From Prosapia bicincta (Eukaryota; Arthropoda; Insecta; Hemiptera; Cercopidae), in contig JBAIZL010000005.1 in the NCBI GenBank assembly GCA_036971475.1, positions 232,577,369 to 232,641,368 on the forward strand: a stretch of DNA of 64,000 nucleotides, in the 5' to 3' direction. A model generated the notes under the pieces. It saw only the letters and a program-made list of their open reading frames with translations, had not been told where the DNA came from and ran no database searches. A program made the position numbers and the translations under genes. Numbering within the stretch: the stretch's first letter is position 1; every line of letters begins with the position of its first letter. Positions 57,501-61,989 of the stretch are shown here, one piece after another.

Positions 57501-58018
57501 ACAATTAATTACTTTATAATGAGTAATTTCATAAATAAGTAAAAGACAATTCACAAAGGTAAAAGTCAAAATAGTGAACTCAAAATCTCACAAAAAATTA
57601 GTTTTTAATAAACACACACACATCAAACTAGTCTCGGCGACAAAGTCGCCTTCCTACTACTAGCCAAGCCAAGCACTGAGGAAGGCAACTTTGTCGCTGA
57701 AACTAGTTTGTTGTGTGTGTGTTTTTTGTGAGATTTTAAGTTTACTATTTTGACTTTTACCTTTGTGAATAGTTCTCACTAGCCAAGCTCTAATTAACTA
57801 AATAAATAAAAGACAATTTTTAAATTACTACTGAAGAAGGTACCTTTTTAACTTGTCCTATCTTAAAAATTCTACAAGAAATTTTTTATTAAAATTTTCT
57901 GAAAATATTTAAGTATTTTAAAAAATTTATGTTTCCACTAACTTGATGATTTTTTTCAGGAGAAAATGAAGAATCATTGCTGAAATATAAGGAATCTTCA
58001 AAGAATTTGGTTCTATGA
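29880..58018 (+). CDS. mitochondrial small ribosomal subunit protein S35 (complete, six coding exons)
   Basis: Exons 29880-30000, 31029-31119, 35254-35605, 35713-35892, 40113-40308 and 57960-58018 join with GT-AG boundaries and consistent phases (1, 2, 0, 0, 1) into 999 bases: 332 residues plus TGA. The protein is a structural component of the mitochondrial 28S subunit. The N-terminus [20 protein letters not shown] is basic and free of acidic residues, as expected of a mitochondrial targeting peptide. Diagnostic S35 segments are [76 protein letters not shown] and [18 protein letters not shown]. Vertebrate orthologues are about 320 residues, so the length fits. AATAAA at 58041-58046 is a likely polyadenylation signal only 23 bases after the stop. 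The last intron (40309-57959) carries nested retroelements, yet splice sites are intact. Confidence 0.95.
30378..30660 (+). pseudogene. mariner-family transposase relic
   Basis: Plus-strand frames, broken by shifts, read [51 protein letters not shown] then SHDPETK. FTGDESW carries the first catalytic Asp of mariner transposases, and the preceding helix matches the family. Both ends are missing. It lies in Mrps35 intron 1 and belongs to a different mariner subfamily from the 8.8-9.1-kb relic. Confidence 0.85.
31029..31119 (+). CDS. Mrps35 exon 2
   Basis: Ninety-one bases, acceptor ATTACAG, donor AAG|GTTGGT. It reads [15 protein letters not shown] then [15 protein letters not shown], the basic linker before the conserved domain (FRVL is conserved in S35). 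Phase 1 in, phase 2 out. Confidence 0.9.
31120..31510 (+). other. Mrps35 intron 2, no recognised feature
   Basis: AT-rich intron sequence between exon 2 and the Penelope-like fragment. Confidence 0.4.
31535..32320 (-). mobile_element. Penelope-like element, 3' part with GIY-YIG nuclease (family C)
   Basis: Minus strand from 32320: [20 protein letters not shown] and [12 protein letters not shown] (linker after the RT palm), then [10 protein letters not shown] and, after a short deletion that removes the YIGQTGR core, [20 protein letters not shown] in other frames, then [16 protein letters not shown] with the conserved Glu. At least two frameshifts break it. The upstream end abuts a (CA)n run. 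The non-coding 3' end contains a hammerhead motif at 31539-31584. Insertion is in Mrps35 intron 2. Confidence 0.85.
31539..31584 (-). ncRNA. hammerhead ribozyme of PLE family C (mutated core)
   Basis: Minus strand: AGACA (stem I), CTGATGA (perfect core), A, GATCG-gcacatag-CGAT (stem II, one end pair lost), AAAA (core, expected GAAA), AACGTT (palindromic stem III), C (cleavage position), TGTCT (stem I, perfect complement of AGACA). The G to A change in the core should abolish activity. Confidence 0.8.
32322..32388. repeat. (GT)n microsatellite
   Basis: Pure dinucleotide run next to the 5' edge of the minus-strand Penelope fragment. Open frames through it on both strands (poly-Cys/Val and poly-Thr/His) are artefacts. 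Confidence 0.95.
32556..32702 (+). pseudogene. possible Ty3-type retrotransposon pol C-terminal tail
   Basis: A plus-strand frame ends [19 protein letters not shown] and a stop. A short basic RRSxRxKKxPxx tail is common at the C-terminus of Ty3/mdg4-type pol, and the following 32703-34900 might contain LTR-like sequence. Nothing upstream was recognised, and no LTR ends or target duplications were defined. It could equally be chance. Confidence 0.3.
32703..35250 (+). other. Mrps35 intron 2, no firm feature; 13-bp hairpin at 33020-33051
   Basis: AT-rich DNA with some moderately GC-rich patches (32800-32940, 34750-34920) that look retroelement-derived, but I cannot name them. A perfect stem CCAATTTTAGGGA / TCCCTAAAATTGG with a 6-nt loop lies at 33020-33051. 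Confidence 0.4.
35254..35605 (+). CDS. Mrps35 exon 3 (core domain)
   Basis: Acceptor TTTTAG, donor CGT|GTGAGT. It encodes roughly residues 71-188, from [18 protein letters not shown] to [10 protein letters not shown], including [20 protein letters not shown], the most recognisable S35 block. Confidence 0.95.
35713..35892 (+). CDS. Mrps35 exon 4
   Basis: Sixty codons in phase 0, acceptor CTCTAG, donor TGG|GTAAGT. It reads [40 protein letters not shown] and [20 protein letters not shown]. Confidence 0.95.
35893..37305 (+). other. Mrps35 intron 4, no recognised gene
   Basis: AT-rich intron sequence. Open frames at 35770-36024 (exon 4 read-through) and 36714-36917 are not genes. Confidence 0.45.
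37310..37965 (+). pseudogene. piggyBac-family transposase relic (C-terminal half)
   Basis: Plus-strand frames give [20 protein letters not shown] (family: ...GIRATGTVRxNR), [31 protein letters not shown] (family: WxDNxxVxxxS), [19 protein letters not shown] (family: VPxPxxIxxYNxxMGGVD, third catalytic Asp region lost), then RMLD-like and [14 protein letters not shown] pieces and [10 protein letters not shown]. Several stops and shifts. Located in Mrps35 intron 4. No TTAA-flanked ends were identified for this copy. Confidence 0.75.
37966..40112 (+). other. Mrps35 intron 4, no recognised gene
   Basis: AT-rich intron; the open frame at 39207-39434 has no recognisable feature. Confidence 0.45.
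40113..40308 (+). CDS. Mrps35 exon 5
   Basis: Acceptor TTTCAG, donor GCAG|GTAAGA. It reads [20 protein letters not shown] then [20 protein letters not shown] and [20 protein letters not shown] to NVFNAG. Phase 0 in, phase 1 out. The next intron is 17.65 kb. Confidence 0.92.
40588..40630 (-). ncRNA. hammerhead ribozyme with intact core (PLE family D)
   Basis: Minus strand: ACCT (stem I), CTGAAGA (CUGANGA core), T, GATTAC-TTT-GTAGTC (6-bp stem II including one G-T pair), GAAA (core), ATGT/ACAT (palindromic stem III with essentially no loop), A (cleavage position), AGGT (stem I, perfect complement). All conserved core bases are present. Very short self-complementary stem III suggests efficient cleavage only as a dimer, as proposed for PLE hammerheads. 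It sits just before the element's A-rich 3' end. Confidence 0.85.
41094..41528 (-). pseudogene. PLE family D RT C-terminus and start of GIY-YIG domain (minus copy)
   Basis: A 144-residue open stretch that starts [20 protein letters not shown] and ends [19 protein letters not shown] before a premature TGA. In the + copy the same codon is CGA and the frame continues through the nuclease, so this is a point nonsense mutation. The GIY and YIG motifs are present; the catalytic Arg and Glu lie beyond the stop. Confidence 0.88.
41606..41725 (-). repeat. short GC-rich retroposed insert within PLE RT (minus copy)
   Basis: The 15-bp direct repeats TGTTCCGTATACATA at 41606-41620 and 41711-41725 flank a 90-bp insert much richer in GC than its surroundings. 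On the element's sense strand it ends in TAAGAAGTAAGAAGTAAG, a simple-repeat tail typical of LINE/SINE 3' ends. It shifts the RT frame. The same insert with the same duplication is in the + copy (55487-55605). Confidence 0.8.
41622..42167 (-). pseudogene. PLE family D reverse transcriptase palm (minus copy)
   Basis: Open stretch of 181 residues with RT motif A-like [12 protein letters not shown], motif B-like [12 protein letters not shown], motif C RYVDDIF and a downstream [12 protein letters not shown]. It ends in residues encoded by the 90-bp insert ([17 protein letters not shown] and onward), not by the element itself. Upstream RT motifs are lost through 5' truncation. Confidence 0.9.
42410..42633 (+). 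mobile_element. Penelope-like element, plus-strand copy, 5' piece (family D)
   Basis: From about 42410 the sequence (TTTTGGAAAGTTAAAATTTA and on) is the inverted counterpart of 42260-42060 and carries the plus-strand RT start, including a YVS-type [14 protein letters not shown] frame at about 42520-42560. It breaks off at 42633, where the BEL/Pao element is inserted, and resumes at 55157. Between the two inverted copies (42296-42409) is about 115 bp of unassigned AT-rich sequence. Confidence 0.85.
42629..42633 (+). repeat. target-site duplication of BEL/Pao element (left)
   Basis: AATAT directly before the BEL LTR start (TGTTACG). The matching AATAT is at 55157-55161. The uninterrupted sequence is visible in the inverted PLE copy, which proves the duplication. 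Confidence 0.9.
42659..42662 (+). repeat. target-site duplication of inner LTR element (left)
   Basis: ACTC just before TGTAACA; the matching ACTC is at 48571-48574. The uninterrupted site is present in the right BEL LTR (ATAGACTCATTTC). Four bases is usual for Ty3-type elements. Confidence 0.9.
42663..44091 (+). repeat. 5' LTR of inner element
   Basis: 1429 bp, TGTAACA...TTTACA. Contains AATAAA-type signals near its 3' end (44046-44056). Short open frames in it (for example 42891-43094 minus, repeated in the other LTR) are not genes. Confidence 0.93.
44094..44111 (+). promoter_or_regulatory. primer-binding site, lysine-tRNA-like
   Basis: TGGCACACCAACGTGGGG begins two bases after the 5' LTR. 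It closely resembles the tRNA-Lys type 1,2 primer site (TGGCGCCCAACGTGGGGC) known from several retroelements, with small differences in the first third. Confidence 0.7.
44453..45424 (+). CDS. gag-like coiled coil fused to protease C-terminal half (inner LTR element)
   Basis: From ATG at 44453 the frame gives 324 residues. Residues about 30-195 are extremely rich in Glu, Lys and Met with heptad character ([20 protein letters not shown] and similar), a long coiled coil that would serve self-assembly, consistent with a structural gag-like role. Residues about 205-285 ([13 protein letters not shown], then [20 protein letters not shown]) match the second half of a retropepsin, including the IIGxDxL motif. 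The first half with the DTGS active site is not upstream, where it should be; it is found 60 bases downstream of the stop, in the same frame. No zinc knuckle is visible. An upstream in-frame TTG at 44447 would add two residues. Confidence 0.65.
   Translation: MKEIKMEGTDMPIGNIEVEEARGLLPMQTQQKKWGNDENEDLREMMRSLMEMSRKGKEEMKEMSENMNRQLDKMDELKKELKENINEVKGEIKEENKEMREEMNRGFASSRLEMNRLDKKFESLKEENRRMIEDMREQLRTENNDVVGVMRRDLEEKIKENLEETKEIIADVVEINKKEVEKVENVTKKNTEELGELKLRNEVGKMEVLPIKNITIQTATKRKTEQINKMKMVIGEMEGVKYPFQCIVVQSLLREMIIGTDMLMDVEAQLKFGKWEMEFKYESNTENRTYEADGRYNGDVNGVKARTGVGTRKEHGAHSQSEN
45455..45625 (+). pseudogene. retropepsin N-terminal half with DTGS motif, displaced downstream
   Basis: After two in-frame stops the same frame reads [20 protein letters not shown] and ends at a TAA near 45625. 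LIDTGS is the aspartic protease active-site motif. In intact Ty3-type proteases it precedes the LPIKNITI...IIGTD part that here lies inside the upstream frame, so the two halves are in swapped order. Confidence 0.7.
45626..47123 (+). other. non-coding interior of inner LTR element with repeated motifs
   Basis: No open frame of note. Repeats within: TTTAAACTTCGTCGTATTGT followed by AAGG[A/G]AGAATCTGCGTTGAT at 45889-45931 and 46033-46073, further AACTTCGTCG at 45868 and 45942, GTCTACGT[G/T]AATAAG at 46349 and 46409, plus an (AAT)n run at 46499-46530. No RT or integrase residues were recognised in any frame. Confidence 0.65.
47124..47141 (+). promoter_or_regulatory. polypurine tract of inner LTR element
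   Basis: AATTAAATTAGGGGACAT directly before the 3' LTR start. The AGGGGA core is the expected plus-strand priming site. Confidence 0.6.
47142..48570 (+). repeat. 3' LTR of inner element
   Basis: 1429 bp, identical to the 5' LTR as far as I can read. Ends TTTACA, followed by the ACTC duplication and the rest of the BEL left LTR. Confidence 0.93.
48571..48944 (+). repeat. BEL/Pao left LTR, remainder
   Basis: Continues the LTR begun at 42634-42662 after the inner element. The first four bases repeat ACTC. Ends TTGTTACCAAACA. The following TTTGGTCCAGCC (48947 on) may be the primer-binding site; I cannot name the tRNA. Confidence 0.9.
49373..51043 (+). CDS. BEL/Pao gag and protease N-terminal part (frame broken at its end)
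   Basis: ATG at 49373, 556 residues. Residues about 110-300 ([20 protein letters not shown], then [16 protein letters not shown]) are the DUF1759-type gag domain of BEL/Pao polyproteins. About 347-395 has zinc knuckles, [14 protein letters not shown] followed by [13 protein letters not shown] and CYKCHKNHH, for RNA packaging. About 465-500 reads LLGTLLVKL and [17 protein letters not shown], the aspartic protease active site (DSG). Near 51012-51018 the frame leaves the conserved path: in the A-run after TTGG one A appears to be missing, and a stop follows 27 bases later. BEL/Pao elements normally have a single gag-pol frame, so I read this as a one-base deletion (or a sequencing error). Confidence 0.92.
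   Translation: MAKSLAVIKSKKDNIFSQIQEIFDLTKKTSDKSILQKLLVRAKSINRLHEEFSDILDIELEIQANPNFQPSYAPLNSINELVDYINSTVYSIESKMSSTRPKCEIVTPQLHIRLLKLELKHFDGEFLEWMSFINIFNASIHENASLPAVSKLQYLLSVISGEPLNLIKSLPISDANYKVAYDLLKERYHSPRRLVTLHLNQILDLPSVNKTPKQMRNFVNLYSENIQALKGLDIDITSKSPLLSAMLLRKMDSELRNRFENFRSSNVTQERVDSTTMPDAAEIIKFLNKECNEVEDANLHSPITSKPSSSGSRTPSGSQNKYFKQKVTLMSYNYGEGSSIKVKPHPCFICNKIDHKVYSCPDFKSQDAKSRLQIVKEKGRCTSCLGTHHLKDCRSKFSCYKCHKNHHTLLHFENHSTMQRTTPQTSRQDSPTLQQEITPSPITMTCQEKQNKSQISNTVLLGTLLVKLTSSNGITHVFRALVDSGSQSCFLTERAAQLLCAPRTKTTHSVVELSQIPLRSKGLTSVAVETLGGKVISINERFLILEKYVLTYQAHK
51044..53598 (+). pseudogene. BEL/Pao pol: protease C-terminus, reverse transcriptase, RNase H
   Basis: The next frame continues with [20 protein letters not shown] and [13 protein letters not shown] (end of protease), then [30 protein letters not shown] (motif A), [18 protein letters not shown] (motif B) and [10 protein letters not shown] (YVDD box, here FVED), then [20 protein letters not shown] and [14 protein letters not shown] (RNase H, Pao-type A17 region) and [13 protein letters not shown]. 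It ends with [10 protein letters not shown]...WILSA at TGA 53596-53598. The integrase HHCC finger is cut by this stop; a CGA to TGA change explains it, because the same frame continues to 54456. The open frame proper starts at a non-ATG codon because the true start is upstream in gag. Confidence 0.9.
53599..54456 (+). pseudogene. BEL/Pao integrase core
   Basis: In frame with the preceding segment after the [20 protein letters not shown] completes the HHCC zinc finger, then the DDE core: GIDYRGPF (first Asp), [12 protein letters not shown] (second Asp) and [20 protein letters not shown] (Glu). It joins viral-style cDNA to host DNA in active elements. The frame ends NLRVGDQC at TAG; the conserved tail lies in another frame from about 54450, indicating a second one-base deletion. 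Confidence 0.9.
54450..54614 (+). pseudogene. BEL/Pao integrase C-terminal tail
   Basis: Reads [20 protein letters not shown] then [17 protein letters not shown] and [10 protein letters not shown] and a stop. This beta-barrel-like tail (WxLARI...PGxDGxVRVVxLKT) closes BEL/Pao integrases. It is out of frame with the core by one base. Confidence 0.88.
54615..54757 (+). other. BEL/Pao 3' untranslated region and putative polypurine tract
   Basis: Short AT-rich stretch after the pol stop. AGAAGGATTCAAGG (54736-54749) followed by a C-run directly before the LTR may hold the plus-strand primer. Confidence 0.45.
54758..55156 (+). repeat. BEL/Pao right LTR
   Basis: 399 bp, TGTTACG...AAACA, with about five substitutions relative to the left copy. 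It preserves the uninterrupted target of the inner LTR element. Followed by AATAT (55157-55161). Confidence 0.93.
55487..55605 (+). repeat. short GC-rich retroposed insert within PLE RT (plus copy)
   Basis: Direct repeats TATGTATACGGAACA at 55487-55501 and 55591-55605 flank 89 bp ending in TAAGAAGTAAGAAGTAAG. It differs from the minus-strand copy by a few bases, including one C fewer in a C-run. The 104-bp net gain breaks the RT frame. Confidence 0.8.
55683..56378 (+). CDS. PLE family D linker and GIY-YIG endonuclease (open frame)
   Basis: 231 residues from [20 protein letters not shown] to SQLYLLVKR and stop. [10 protein letters not shown] at about 129 and [18 protein letters not shown] give the GIY-YIG core with the Cys pair specific to PLEs and the catalytic Arg; [13 protein letters not shown] supplies the conserved Glu. 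The nuclease nicks target DNA for reverse transcription in active elements. Although open, it is separated from the RT by the insert frameshift and a stop, so it cannot make a full PLE protein here. Its own ATG is internal to the original polyprotein. Confidence 0.85.
   Translation: MSHKLAVFNSMINRLIETPLNKNRFEIELARIKEIAKFNGYDPKIINNILRKQSLNKLRKDSTTLIPERETVKNKYISLPFDKNLTKGLEKVFKEVNFKVAYKSQNSLKNHLGNPKDKIETLDKSGIYKVTCNSCEKIYIGQTKRKISTRFKEHISHIKFQRPEKSSAAEHILETNHNLDINNLKLIKNVKSKNMLNSFESMFINKYETNKLLNSDKGPIPNSQLYLLVKR
56581..56623 (+). ncRNA. hammerhead ribozyme of PLE family D, plus copy (one stem II mismatch)
   Basis: ACCT (stem I), CTGAAGA (core), T, GATTAC-TTT-GTAGAC (stem II with one A-A mismatch compared with the minus copy), GAAA (core), ATGT/ACAT (stem III), A (cleavage position), AGGT (stem I). 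Core bases are intact; activity may be reduced by the stem mismatch. Confidence 0.82.
56646..57530 (+). other. Mrps35 intron 5, no recognised gene; (GT)n at 57447-57498
   Basis: AT-rich intron with an imperfect GT dinucleotide run at 57447-57498. Nothing else recognised. Confidence 0.5.
57552..57798. mobile_element. hairpin retroposon family B with paired hammerhead motifs
   Basis: Arms 57552-57657 and 57684-57767 are inverted copies: CACAAAGGTAAAAGTCAAAA, an AATCTCACAAAA block, a CA/GT run and GGCGACAAAGTCGCC near the centre. A unique segment, TAGTTCTCACTAGCCAAGC and on (57768-57798), follows the right arm. Flanks 57532-57551 and 57799-57818 match at 19 of 20 bases (TAAATAA[G/A]TAAAAGACAATT), a long target-site duplication. 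Each arm contains hammerhead elements (see 57672-57712). The architecture, unique end plus hairpin plus long duplication, parallels family A at 8.1 and 27.9 kb, with unrelated sequence. It lies 160 bp before the last Mrps35 exon. Confidence 0.75.
57672..57712 (+). ncRNA. hammerhead ribozyme-like motif in hairpin family B
   Basis: AGCA (stem I), CTGAGGA (perfect CUGANGA core), A, GGCAAC-TTT-GTCGCT (stem II; the inverted copy has the perfect GGCGAC/GTCGCC), GAAA (core), ACT/AGT (palindromic stem III), T (cleavage position), TGTT (stem I, pairs with AGCA using one G-U). On the opposite arm (minus strand, about 57618-57660) stem II is perfect but GAAA is GAGA and the first core box is degraded. 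Confidence 0.75.
57960..58018 (+). CDS. Mrps35 exon 6 (C-terminus and stop)
   Basis: Acceptor TTTTTTCAG. It completes a Gly codon and reads [18 protein letters not shown] then TGA at 58016-58018. The phase matches exon 5 exactly, and the polyadenylation signal AATAAA follows at 58041. Confidence 0.88.
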
Positions 58019-58040
58019 AATTAAGCTTTTATGCCTAAGC

Positions 58041-58046
58041 AATAAA
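58041..58046 (+). terminator. polyadenylation signal of Mrps35
   Basis: Canonical AATAAA 23 bases after the Mrps35 stop codon, followed by T-rich sequence. No other consensus signal lies closer. Confidence 0.6.
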
Positions 58047-58264
58047 GAAGGTTACTTAGGAAATAGTTTTCTTTTATTTTATATTTTAACCAACCATTTC
58101 CTGAATTATACAGGTGACTTTCCTTTTATATAAGCAATCTTGATCATTGTCTAGGTTGGCCGCTGTGAAGCATTGTTGAGTTAGACATTAGTAGTATTAA
58201 CAAAGGATTCCTATATGCTGAAAAAATGTATAATAATTTTATTAGATTTGTTCAAATAATGTGT

Positions 58265-58790
58265 TTTATGTGTTTGTAAATTTCATATTACTCTATTGTA
58301 TTTAGATGTGGTACTTTTTTTATTTATATCTTTAGGCTATGATTGTTGTCTGTGTGTCGCCTGTTTCTGTCATATGGTTATCAAAAGATGAGGTATGTCA
58401 TATTTAATAGAGTGTATATGTTCTTTGAATCACTGTTGAAAGCTTTAGTCTGTTTGCAACATGTAGATTTTGTTACAGACTCTTCAGTTTGATTTGTATA
58501 TATTTTTCTCCTTGAGTTTATTATTATTTTTTTTTATTTGTATTTTGTAAACGCTATAATGTCCCTTGTTTCCTTGAAATTTTTAAGTTATCTTATTTGA
58601 GGTTATGTTTATGTGAGTGTAATAACATTTTCCCCGGTTATGTTGTTTTTACTTGCTTCTTCTATAGGTTCTCAATTATTGTGATACTCTATCCATTTCT
58701 GTGTGCTAGATTTTTGATTATTTTGATTTCAGTAGACATTGTTACTTCTTTCAGCCTATTAGTTTGTATGTAACATGTTCAGCATTATAT
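58265..58790 (-). mobile_element. decayed Penelope-like element fragment (family C-like)
   Basis: On the plus strand it resembles 31690-32270: GTTTGTAAATTTCATATTAC..., TTTAGATGTGGTAC, a later GTTACAGACTCTTCAGTTTG corresponding to the LNCD/nuclease start, and AATTATTGTGATACTCTATCC for the linker. Read on the minus strand it gives scattered nuclease-domain residues in several frames. Heavily mutated; no 3' hammerhead was found. It follows Mrps35. Confidence 0.6.
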
Positions 58791-58828
58791 TTACTTAGAA
58801 GTGGTTTGAAATGTTGTAAATAAAAGTA

Positions 58829-59702
58829 CAGTAAACTCCCGATTATCCGTGGGCGGATTAACCAGTTTGCGGATTATCCGGGATCTGCCATTGTTTTACA
58901 AATATCCAATTTATATTCCAATCAGATTCATGTGTTTAAATTTCCAAACGGTGAATTACGACATAAATACATATAAGGCTTAATAGAGGTTAAGATGAGG
59001 GGAATAGATATGTAAATATGTACGTACTAATTTTTACATTGAAAGGGAAGCATCCCGAAGCGGGCCAGCGAAATAAAAGGGGCAAGCAGACTACTGTATA
59101 TAAGAGACAGTGACAAAATGCTTGAGCGCCTGAAAACCTAATGTGTATCATAAGATTGTAAACAAATGTCAGCTAATCTCGGCTATAAATAGTCTAGGAC
59201 GTGACATATGCATTATCCATGTCTGTCATATACATTATCGATCTTTATGGCTTTGTGACACAAGTAGACATTGTGCAACAAAATGGTTCTCAAGAAACTT
59301 AGATCACACATTAAAGCTCACAAAAAAAGACGAAAGTGACAGATTTTTTTGTATTATGTGTAAAGGAAATTACATATGTACATACATACTTACTTTTGAC
59401 ATATACTTATGTACGTATTGTAAATAGTTAAGACATATAAATGTAATTGTTATAATCCGTCAAATACATCGACATTTTAAATTATTTTCTGTATTTATTT
59501 TGTCCTCTGAAGATTATTTGTTAATTGTATTAACTGGGGTTTAATGCATTAATTTAATAATTGCATTATTTGTGTAACTTATGGTATAATAATGGATTAT
59601 AGATCATTTTGCATATTCTTTGTTCATAGCGGATTATCCGGGGAATTCGGTTATCCGTCTTTGCCGGGCCACCCTATTCCATGGATAATTGGGAGTTTAC
59701 TG
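58829..59702. mobile_element. pogo/Tigger-type transposon, non-autonomous
   Basis: Inverted ends CAGTAAACTCCCGATTATCC and CCATGGATAATTGGGAGTTT ACTG are complementary over about 25 bp with few mismatches, bounded by TA on both sides (58827-58828, 59703-59704). Second-order repeats of GCGGATTATCCGGG lie just inside each end. The 874-bp interior has one 94-residue open frame (59143-59427) without recognisable transposase features, so this is a MITE-like deletion derivative or a very decayed copy. Confidence 0.8.
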
Positions 59703-59704
59703 TA

Positions 59705-60352
59705 TGTGTAATAATTGGTGTGCTATAGATATTTAACCTGTATTTTTATAGAGCTTTTTGTTATTATGAAATCGAGGAAATTTAAGGATCAATCTTTTTT
59801 CAATTCTGAGCTGAAAATGGGTTATATTATTTTGTTTGTGTGAAACAGAAATCTGTTTGCTAGGTAGTTCATGTATTTCTGTTTTCCATTCTCACAAATC
59901 TACGAGTATAGCTAAATTTTTATCCTATAAATTCATTTTCAAACAGTCTGTTGGCGATAATTCTTCAGAATAAGTGACTGGATTGTGTACTCACTGTACT
60001 GACATAATAATGCATCAAATAGAATAATTCAATTTTTTTTGTATGGTACTCTTAAAATACAATTAGGTAGTTATGATTTTAATAGAATTAAAACTTATTG
60101 ATTACAGGGGTTCTCCATTGAACCTATTTTGAACTTCTTTATTTTAATGTTTTTATGTTAGAGCTAACCTTCAATATTTTAAAAGCTCTTGAGTCTAAAT
60201 ATATTATTAACTATGAACATAGCAATGATAACCACGATTTGTTTTTTCGCCAGGGCAAAAAAAAATAACTAAACAAATTACAGATTGCCACATTTTAACT
60301 CATCACAGATCCTGTAATCACTATATTAAAATTGTATTCAGTAAGCTGTCAT
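59705..60352. other. no recognised gene
   Basis: AT-rich intergenic DNA between two DNA transposons. Confidence 0.4.
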
Positions 60353-60356
60353 TTAA

Positions 60357-61383
60357 CCCTTAGCGCTCGGATTTTTGTAACATGCTTTGGTTCCCCACTT
60401 GTAATTAAATTGGGACAAATTCCTCACCTGCAGGTTGCATTATTGTTTATGGAAAACTTTGTTTTCTCTTACATGATTTTAGTAAACTAAGCTATTTTTA
60501 TTCACTAATACTGTATGTACATGATTTTATTATCTTATTTGTAATTTTGCAGAGTATGATATCTTTGAAAACAGTCTTCCGGATGAAGTCCTGGTTTTCT
60601 GCCGCATGTTTTGTAGTGAAAAACTGTTTCCCTTCTACCTCCTTTTATCTTCCTGTTACTGCAAACTACATAATCCTTAGAAATATTTTTATCATTGGAA
60701 AAGATTAAATGTAATTTCCAATTCAGTCTTTCTTCTTTGTCAGTAGTTGACGACCTCTAACTATACGGGTTATTCCTGATATCACCAAGTTTTGGCGAAA
60801 CTATTTTTTTTAACAGGATTTTCTTTCATTTCCTTTTTTTTGTTATTATAGATAGTAAAACTATTTACTACAGCTACATCTAATAGCCAGAAAAACATTG
60901 TCCTCCACCATTTATTTGTTCGTTTTATAAAACTAGTTCATTATATTGAACAGCTAATCTATACCACCCATAAACTGGTTATACTTACAAATACCTGTTG
61001 GTTTAGTTATTTTGTTTATGAAACTGAACTACATTCTAATAAATCAGGATCAAGTAAAAGATCTGGAATTTCAGAATCACTAATTGCACGTGAAGCCATG
61101 GCAAACTATGAGTAAACAAATAACCGGCAAACTGTAACCTACTTGCAGCTTACAACATAGCGGCAAACTAGATTTTGTGATGACTCACATATTCTTAGGC
61201 ATTTTCAACTTAGTTCACATTATTTTCAATAGAGTGTAGCACCAAACGGTAAAAGATTGAATGTCGTGAGCTTCGCCGCAGACGAGTTATAGGCATTTGA
61301 AAATCGTGTCGGGTGACCCCCGACATACGAGTAAACTGCAATATACGTTTGGCGGGGCTCCCCCGACAGTCGAGTGCTAAGGG
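60357..61383 (-). mobile_element. piggyBac-family element with transposase relic
   Basis: Target duplications TTAA at 60353-60356 and 61384-61387 bound a 1027-bp element with inverted ends CCCTTAGCGCTCGG / CGAGTGCTAAGGG. On the minus strand, relics include RTNKWWRTMFFWLLDVAVVN (family RxxKWxxxxFxxLLDVAxVNS), RGRQLLTKK and RRETVFHYKTCGRKPGLHPE then DCFQRYHTLQ, the C-terminal cysteine-rich domain. Most of the transposase is deleted. It is a different subfamily from the relic at 37.3-37.97 kb. Confidence 0.88.
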
Positions 61384-61930
61384 TTAAAGTAAAAAATGCT
61401 GTGATTAAAGAAATTACCCATTTGTCATGAATTTAAGCAATACATAGATATTTCAAATATAACCTAGCCCATCGAGCTTTTGTCTGTAGTTTTCAATGTG
61501 TTATAAAATAAGTTGTTCTATATCCTTAAGGATGTTCCACAGAGTTTTGTTAAATATGTAAAAAAACTCTGTGAAAAGAAACAATATGTAAATGTAATAA
61601 ATGTATAATACTTTTTTTTGTTTTGACAAAATATCAAACTCTAATTATTTTGCACTGAAATTTTCAATTTAAAGAGGTAAAAATAAATACATAAATCATT
61701 AAATGAAATTAGTAATGTACACAATTTTATTATTACTTTACAAAACAAAAATAATTCTAAATTTATTGTAATGGCAGTGTTAACAGCATAATGAATTAAG
61801 ATGTGTCTTACTTTATTTTTAAAAATTTGTTTTGTATAATTGTAATATTTACAATATTTAAAACTCAATTCAAACAATATTTAATAATAAGTAACATTTT
61901 TAAAATAATTTTGAAAATTAGCACTGCTAA

Positions 61931-61978
61931 TTATTCTTCTTCTCCTCGAATGGTCTCGCATGAGTCTTCAATTTCATC
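61931..61978 (-). CDS. possible last exon of an unidentified minus-strand gene
   Basis: On the minus strand, a good acceptor (TTTTTTGCAG, 61988-61979) is followed by 15 codons, DEIEDSCETIRGEEE, and TAA. The acidic hydrophilic peptide has better codon character than surrounding AT-rich sequence, and AATAAA-like signals lie downstream on that strand (near 61812). I could not find the preceding exon within the window and do not recognise the protein. It may be chance. Confidence 0.3.
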   Translation of the reverse strand, partial: DEIEDSCETIRGEEE

Positions 61979-61989
61979 CTGCAAAAAAT

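Noticed and set aside
57828..57850. CTGAAGA followed by AGGTACCT
   Set aside because: No GAAA box follows; a chance match just upstream of the last Mrps35 exon.
59505..59535. CCTCTGAAGATTATTTG resembling the start of the family D hammerhead
   Set aside because: The rest of stem II and the GAAA box are absent.
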